Below are positions 6,000-8,777 of a DNA stretch of 8,777 nucleotides, in pieces (position 1 is the stretch's first letter; every line of letters starts with the position of its first letter). Position numbers and translations under genes: made by a program. Under the pieces are notes generated by a model. It was not told the origin of the DNA and ran no database searches. It saw nothing but the letters and a program-made list of their open reading frames with translations. The stretch is from Spirochaeta sp. UBA2779 (GTDB taxonomy: Bacteria; Spirochaetota; Spirochaetia; DSM-2461), in assembly GCA_002352375.1 (NCBI GenBank), contig DEIH01000175.1, positions 246 through 9,022 of the forward strand, read 5' to 3'.

Positions 6000-7330
6000 C
6001 AATCGTTATTAAAGGGGCTACTGCCGTTGAGTTCGATCCTCCCGGGATTCGGGAGAATTGTGACGTTGTTATTAATGAGAATAAGATTGCCGCCGTGGGA
6101 AATGGCGCTGCAAAGGATGTCACTGCTGATGAAGTGATAGATGGAAGCGGCAGGATTGTCTTTCCCGGTATTGTCTGTTCCCACCATCATATCTATTCGG
6201 CGTTGAGCCGGGGTGTTATGGCCCCCATTGGCCCCACACCTGACTTTGTTTCCATACTGAAGAATCTCTGGTGGCGGCTGGACCGGGCCATTGATGAGGA
6301 TGTTCTGCATTTCAGCACTCTTACCGCCTCCCTTGATGCTCTGCGCTGCGGTACTACATCTATTGTGGATCACCATGCTTCCCCTGATTTCATCGAGGGT
6401 TCTCTGGATGTTATCAGGCAGGGTATGGAGCTGATAGGTGTGCGGGGCGCTACCTGCTATGAGGTAACAGATCGTAACGGACGGGACGGTATGATGGCCG
6501 GTATTGAAGAGAACCGGCGTTTCGCACTGGAAACTCAAGCTTCAGCGGATAAAGGGGACAAGCCCCGTCTGGTGGAAGCCTACATCGGAGGACATGCACC
6601 ATGCACTATTCCTGAAGAGGGCTATGAGCGGATGGCGGATGTAATAAAGGAAACCGGACGGGGACTGCATCTTCATGTGGCCGAAGACCGCTACGATGTC
6701 TCTCACTCCCACGTTAATTACGGGGAGGATATTGTGGCCCGGCTGGACCGTCATGGTATGCTGGACAGCCGGACTCTTCTGGTTCACGGGGTTCATCTTT
6801 CCGAAGAGGAAATTGAAATCCTCAACGAGAGGGATAGTTTCCTGGTTCATAACGCCCGCTCCAACATGAACAACAATGTCGGATACAATAGAAATCTTCC
6901 AAAACTGCACAACCTGGCCCTGGGTACCGACGGCATTGGCGCAGATATGTATTCAGAGCTGCAGACGGCTTACTTCAAGCATAAGGATGAGGGCGGTCCC
7001 TGGTGGCCGGGTGACTTTCTTGCTGCACTGCAGGCGGGAAACCGTATTATGGAACGCAGTTTCGGTGAATCCTTCGGCAGGCTGGAAGCCGGTTACATGG
7101 CGGATGTGGTTATCGCCCGGTATGAAGCTCCTACTCCCCTGGTGCCTGAGAATGTGGCCGGTCATTTTGTTTTCGGCATGAACGCCGGCATTACAGAAAC
7201 TGTTATCATCGACGGCCGGATCGTGATGAAGAACGGGGCCTTTCCCGATGAGATTGATGAGTCGGCCATTGCGGCAGGCGCCAGAGAGCAGGGGAGCCTG
7301 CTGTGGAAACGTATGGAAGAGATTCATTAG
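5996..7330 (+). CDS. ssnA: SsnA, metal-dependent aminohydrolase
   Basis: This 444-residue cytoplasmic enzyme belongs to the amidohydrolase superfamily (guanine deaminase/ATZ-TRZ group) and matches E. coli SsnA in length and wording. The small N-terminal beta domain (1-55) leads into the barrel. Metal ligands and catalytic residues are in place: HHH at 63-65 (His63 and His65), His227 and Glu230 in HLHVAED, His264 in LLVHGVH, and Asp312 in LGTDGIG. The segment HNARSNMNNNVGYN before the last is characteristic of the SsnA group. Its ATG lies inside the ygfK stop (ATGA overlap), which implies translational coupling and a shared pathway. In the anaerobic purine cluster it is expected to hydrolyse a cyclic nitrogen compound made by YgfK or a partner. 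That substrate is inferred. The family and gene name are well supported. Confidence 0.93.
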   Translation: MTIVIKGATAVEFDPPGIRENCDVVINENKIAAVGNGAAKDVTADEVIDGSGRIVFPGIVCSHHHIYSALSRGVMAPIGPTPDFVSILKNLWWRLDRAIDEDVLHFSTLTASLDALRCGTTSIVDHHASPDFIEGSLDVIRQGMELIGVRGATCYEVTDRNGRDGMMAGIEENRRFALETQASADKGDKPRLVEAYIGGHAPCTIPEEGYERMADVIKETGRGLHLHVAEDRYDVSHSHVNYGEDIVARLDRHGMLDSRTLLVHGVHLSEEEIEILNERDSFLVHNARSNMNNNVGYNRNLPKLHNLALGTDGIGADMYSELQTAYFKHKDEGGPWWPGDFLAALQAGNRIMERSFGESFGRLEAGYMADVVIARYEAPTPLVPENVAGHFVFGMNAGITETVIIDGRIVMKNGAFPDEIDESAIAAGAREQGSLLWKRMEEIH

Positions 7331-7423
7331 GGTATAAGGCTCAACGTGAAATAACAATTAACGGGCACGGAAAGGCATCAACCTGACGGCGCCCAGAGGT
7401 CAATAAAAAATGGAGATAAAAAA

Positions 7424-8656
7424 ATGAGTTTAGAAGCAATCACAAAAGACATCAGAGCAAGGGCCGAGGCCTATCGTGACGAGACGGCAAAAATCCTCTC
7501 AGAAATGGTAAAAATCAAGTCTTACAGCAGTAAGGAAAAAGAGGTGTGTGAGCACATCGCGGCCCTCTGTGAAAAACTGGGATTTGACGAGGTGAAAATC
7601 GACCCCCTGGGCAGTGTTCTGGCCAGAGTTGGAAACGGCAAGAGAATCATGGCCATCGACGCCCATATCGATACCGTGGAAACCGGAGATGTATCTCAGT
7701 GGAACAAAGACCCCTTCAGCGGGGACATTGAAGACGGACTGGTTCACGGACGGGGCTCCACCGACCAGAAGGGCGGCGCGGCTTCCATGGTAACCGCGGG
7801 AAAAATCCTCAAGGACATGGACTACGACGGAGATTGGACCATCTGGTTCACCTTCACGGTAATGGAAGAGGATTGCGACGGCATGTGCTGGAAGTACCTT
7901 ATAGAGGAAGAGGGCCTGGTGCCTGACATGGTTGTGTCCACCGAGCCTACCAGCTGCAATCTTTACAGGGGGCATCGGGGACGGATGGAAATGGAAGTTA
8001 CCCTTAAGGGTGTTTCCGCCCATGGTTCTGCCCCTGAGCGCGGGGATTCTGCGGCTTACAAGGCAGCCAGAGCGGCTCTGGCTATGGAAGAGCTGAACGC
8101 TGAACTCCAGCCTGATGATGAGAAATTTCTGGGTAAGGGCACTATTGTTGTCAGCCAGATTGATGTGAAGGGCCCCAGCCAGTGTGCGGTTCCCGATCAG
8201 GCCCGTCTCTATCTGGATCGCCGTCTCACATGGGGTGAAGATGCAGCTCTGGCCATCGGTCAGGTGAAAGATAAAATCGGTAAAGCCCTGGGTATGGATC
8301 CGAAAGACGTAGACTGCGTGATGCCCGACTATGCTAAAACCGGATGGAAGGGTACCGAATATTCTCAGGAACTCTACTTTCCCACATGGAAAACTAATGC
8401 GGATCATCCCCTGGTAAAAGCGGGAGTGGCCGGTTACACAGGTCTGTACGGTAAGGCCCCTGTGGTGGACAAATGGACTTTCAGTACCAATCTTGTATCG
8501 GTTTCCGGACGTCACAGCATCCCTGGAATCGGCTTCGGCCCGGGGGATGAGGATCAGGCCCATGCACCTAACGAGGTGAACCGGGTGGACGATCTGGTTA
8601 TCTGCAGCGCCTTCTATGCATCCCTGATTTATGCTTTGGATGAGGCAAAGGCATAA
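7424..8656 (+). CDS. ygeY: YgeY, M20-family metallohydrolase of the purine cluster
   Basis: This 410-residue cytoplasmic protein fits the YgeY branch of the M20/ArgE/DapE amidohydrolases (E. coli YgeY about 400). The di-zinc site is complete: His81 and Asp83 in DAHIDTVE, Asp114 in GRGSTDQKGG, Glu148-Glu149 as catalytic base and ligand, Glu174 in STEP, and His380 in HAPNEVNR. His200 in SAHGSAPERGDSA marks the dimer-forming insert domain. Members of this fold cleave an amide bond from a small amino-acid-like substrate. In this operon a ureido or acylated diamino-acid intermediate of purine breakdown is the likely target, by inference. GGAG lies eight bases before the ATG. The 93-base gap after ssnA contains no clear terminator or promoter, so the gene is probably in the same operon. 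Confidence 0.93.
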   Translation: MSLEAITKDIRARAEAYRDETAKILSEMVKIKSYSSKEKEVCEHIAALCEKLGFDEVKIDPLGSVLARVGNGKRIMAIDAHIDTVETGDVSQWNKDPFSGDIEDGLVHGRGSTDQKGGAASMVTAGKILKDMDYDGDWTIWFTFTVMEEDCDGMCWKYLIEEEGLVPDMVVSTEPTSCNLYRGHRGRMEMEVTLKGVSAHGSAPERGDSAAYKAARAALAMEELNAELQPDDEKFLGKGTIVVSQIDVKGPSQCAVPDQARLYLDRRLTWGEDAALAIGQVKDKIGKALGMDPKDVDCVMPDYAKTGWKGTEYSQELYFPTWKTNADHPLVKAGVAGYTGLYGKAPVVDKWTFSTNLVSVSGRHSIPGIGFGPGDEDQAHAPNEVNRVDDLVICSAFYASLIYALDEAKA

Positions 8657-8680
8657 TGGAAGAAGGGTGGGGAGGCCGTA

Positions 8681-8777
8681 ATGAAGTTTAAATATGTCTG
8701 TATCGAATGCGGCCGGTCCTACCCTGTTGAGAGCGGGCGCTATCTCTGTGATCACTGCGCTCCCAGACAGACAGCCG
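8681..8777 (+). CDS. Zinc-ribbon protein, probably threonine synthase-like (N-terminal part)
   Basis: Only the first 32 codons are in the window. They show two CxxC pairs, Cys7-Cys10 and Cys23-Cys26, within YVCIECGRSYP and RYLCDHC, which look like a small zinc ribbon. Such a ribbon at the very N terminus is common in threonine synthases and related fold-type II PLP enzymes, which is my preferred reading. Rubredoxin-like and other zinc-ribbon proteins are possible. A GGGGAGG ribosome binding site lies five bases before the ATG, and the gene starts 24 bases after ygeY, so it belongs to the same operon. In E. coli the PLP enzyme of this cluster is YgeX, a diaminopropionate ammonia-lyase, which lacks a ribbon as far as I recall. 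Whether this protein replaces it or adds to it cannot be seen here. Confidence 0.6.
   Translation, partial: MKFKYVCIECGRSYPVESGRYLCDHCAPRQTA

Noticed and set aside
7331..7423. Terminator or promoter between ssnA and ygeY
   Set aside because: Only a weak GGGC/GCCC pairing without a following T-tract is present, and no convincing -35/-10 pair was found; the gap appears to be a plain intra-operon spacer.
2835..8656. Selenocysteine use in the selenium-linked genes
   Set aside because: The YgfK, SsnA and YgeY frames are complete with no internal TGA. The link of this cluster to selenium would come through a molybdenum hydroxylase partner, which is not in this window.

Overview
The window carries a divergent pair of transcription units from what looks like an anaerobic bacterium of roughly 50% GC. 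The right half is a plus-strand operon encoding YgfK, SsnA and YgeY, the core of the selenium-linked anaerobic purine (uric acid/xanthine) breakdown cluster first seen in Escherichia coli. It ends with the start of a zinc-ribbon protein that resembles threonine synthase. The left half, on the minus strand, encodes a BMP-family (BmpA/Med/PnrA) substrate-binding lipoprotein and the first 46 codons of an ABC transporter ATPase of the type that usually works with such a lipoprotein. Spirochaetota is my tentative guess, from the BMP lipoprotein plus the anaerobic purine cluster; Clostridia and other anaerobes are not excluded, and the sequence has no rRNA or other phylogenetic marker.

Layout. 1-140 (minus): 5' end of the ABC ATPase, with a TTG start. 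141-281: gap between divergent genes with two inverted repeats, one overlapping a possible -10 box. 282-914 (plus): multi-pass membrane protein of unknown function. 938-967: shared hairpin terminator. 1004-2212 (minus): BMP lipoprotein. 2213-2834: a 622-base divergent intergenic region with a promoter facing each way, small palindromes, and a strongly structured stretch (2506-2664) ahead of ygfK. 2835-5999 ygfK, 5996-7330 ssnA (4-base overlap), 7424-8656 ygeY, 8681-8777 start of a further gene, all plus.

How the genes may work together. The BMP lipoprotein and ABC ATPase would import a nucleoside, nucleobase or purine breakdown product. YgfK is a large flavin/iron-sulfur enzyme whose parts match those of NADPH-dependent dihydropyrimidine dehydrogenase in a different order, so reduction of a purine ring is a reasonable hypothesis. 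SsnA, a metal-dependent amidohydrolase, would then hydrolyse the product, and YgeY, an M20-type metallohydrolase, would cleave a later amide. The next gene may be a PLP enzyme releasing ammonia from the remaining amino-acid-like skeleton. The order of these steps and the substrates are inference. The most notable unexplained sequence is the hairpin-rich leader of ygfK.
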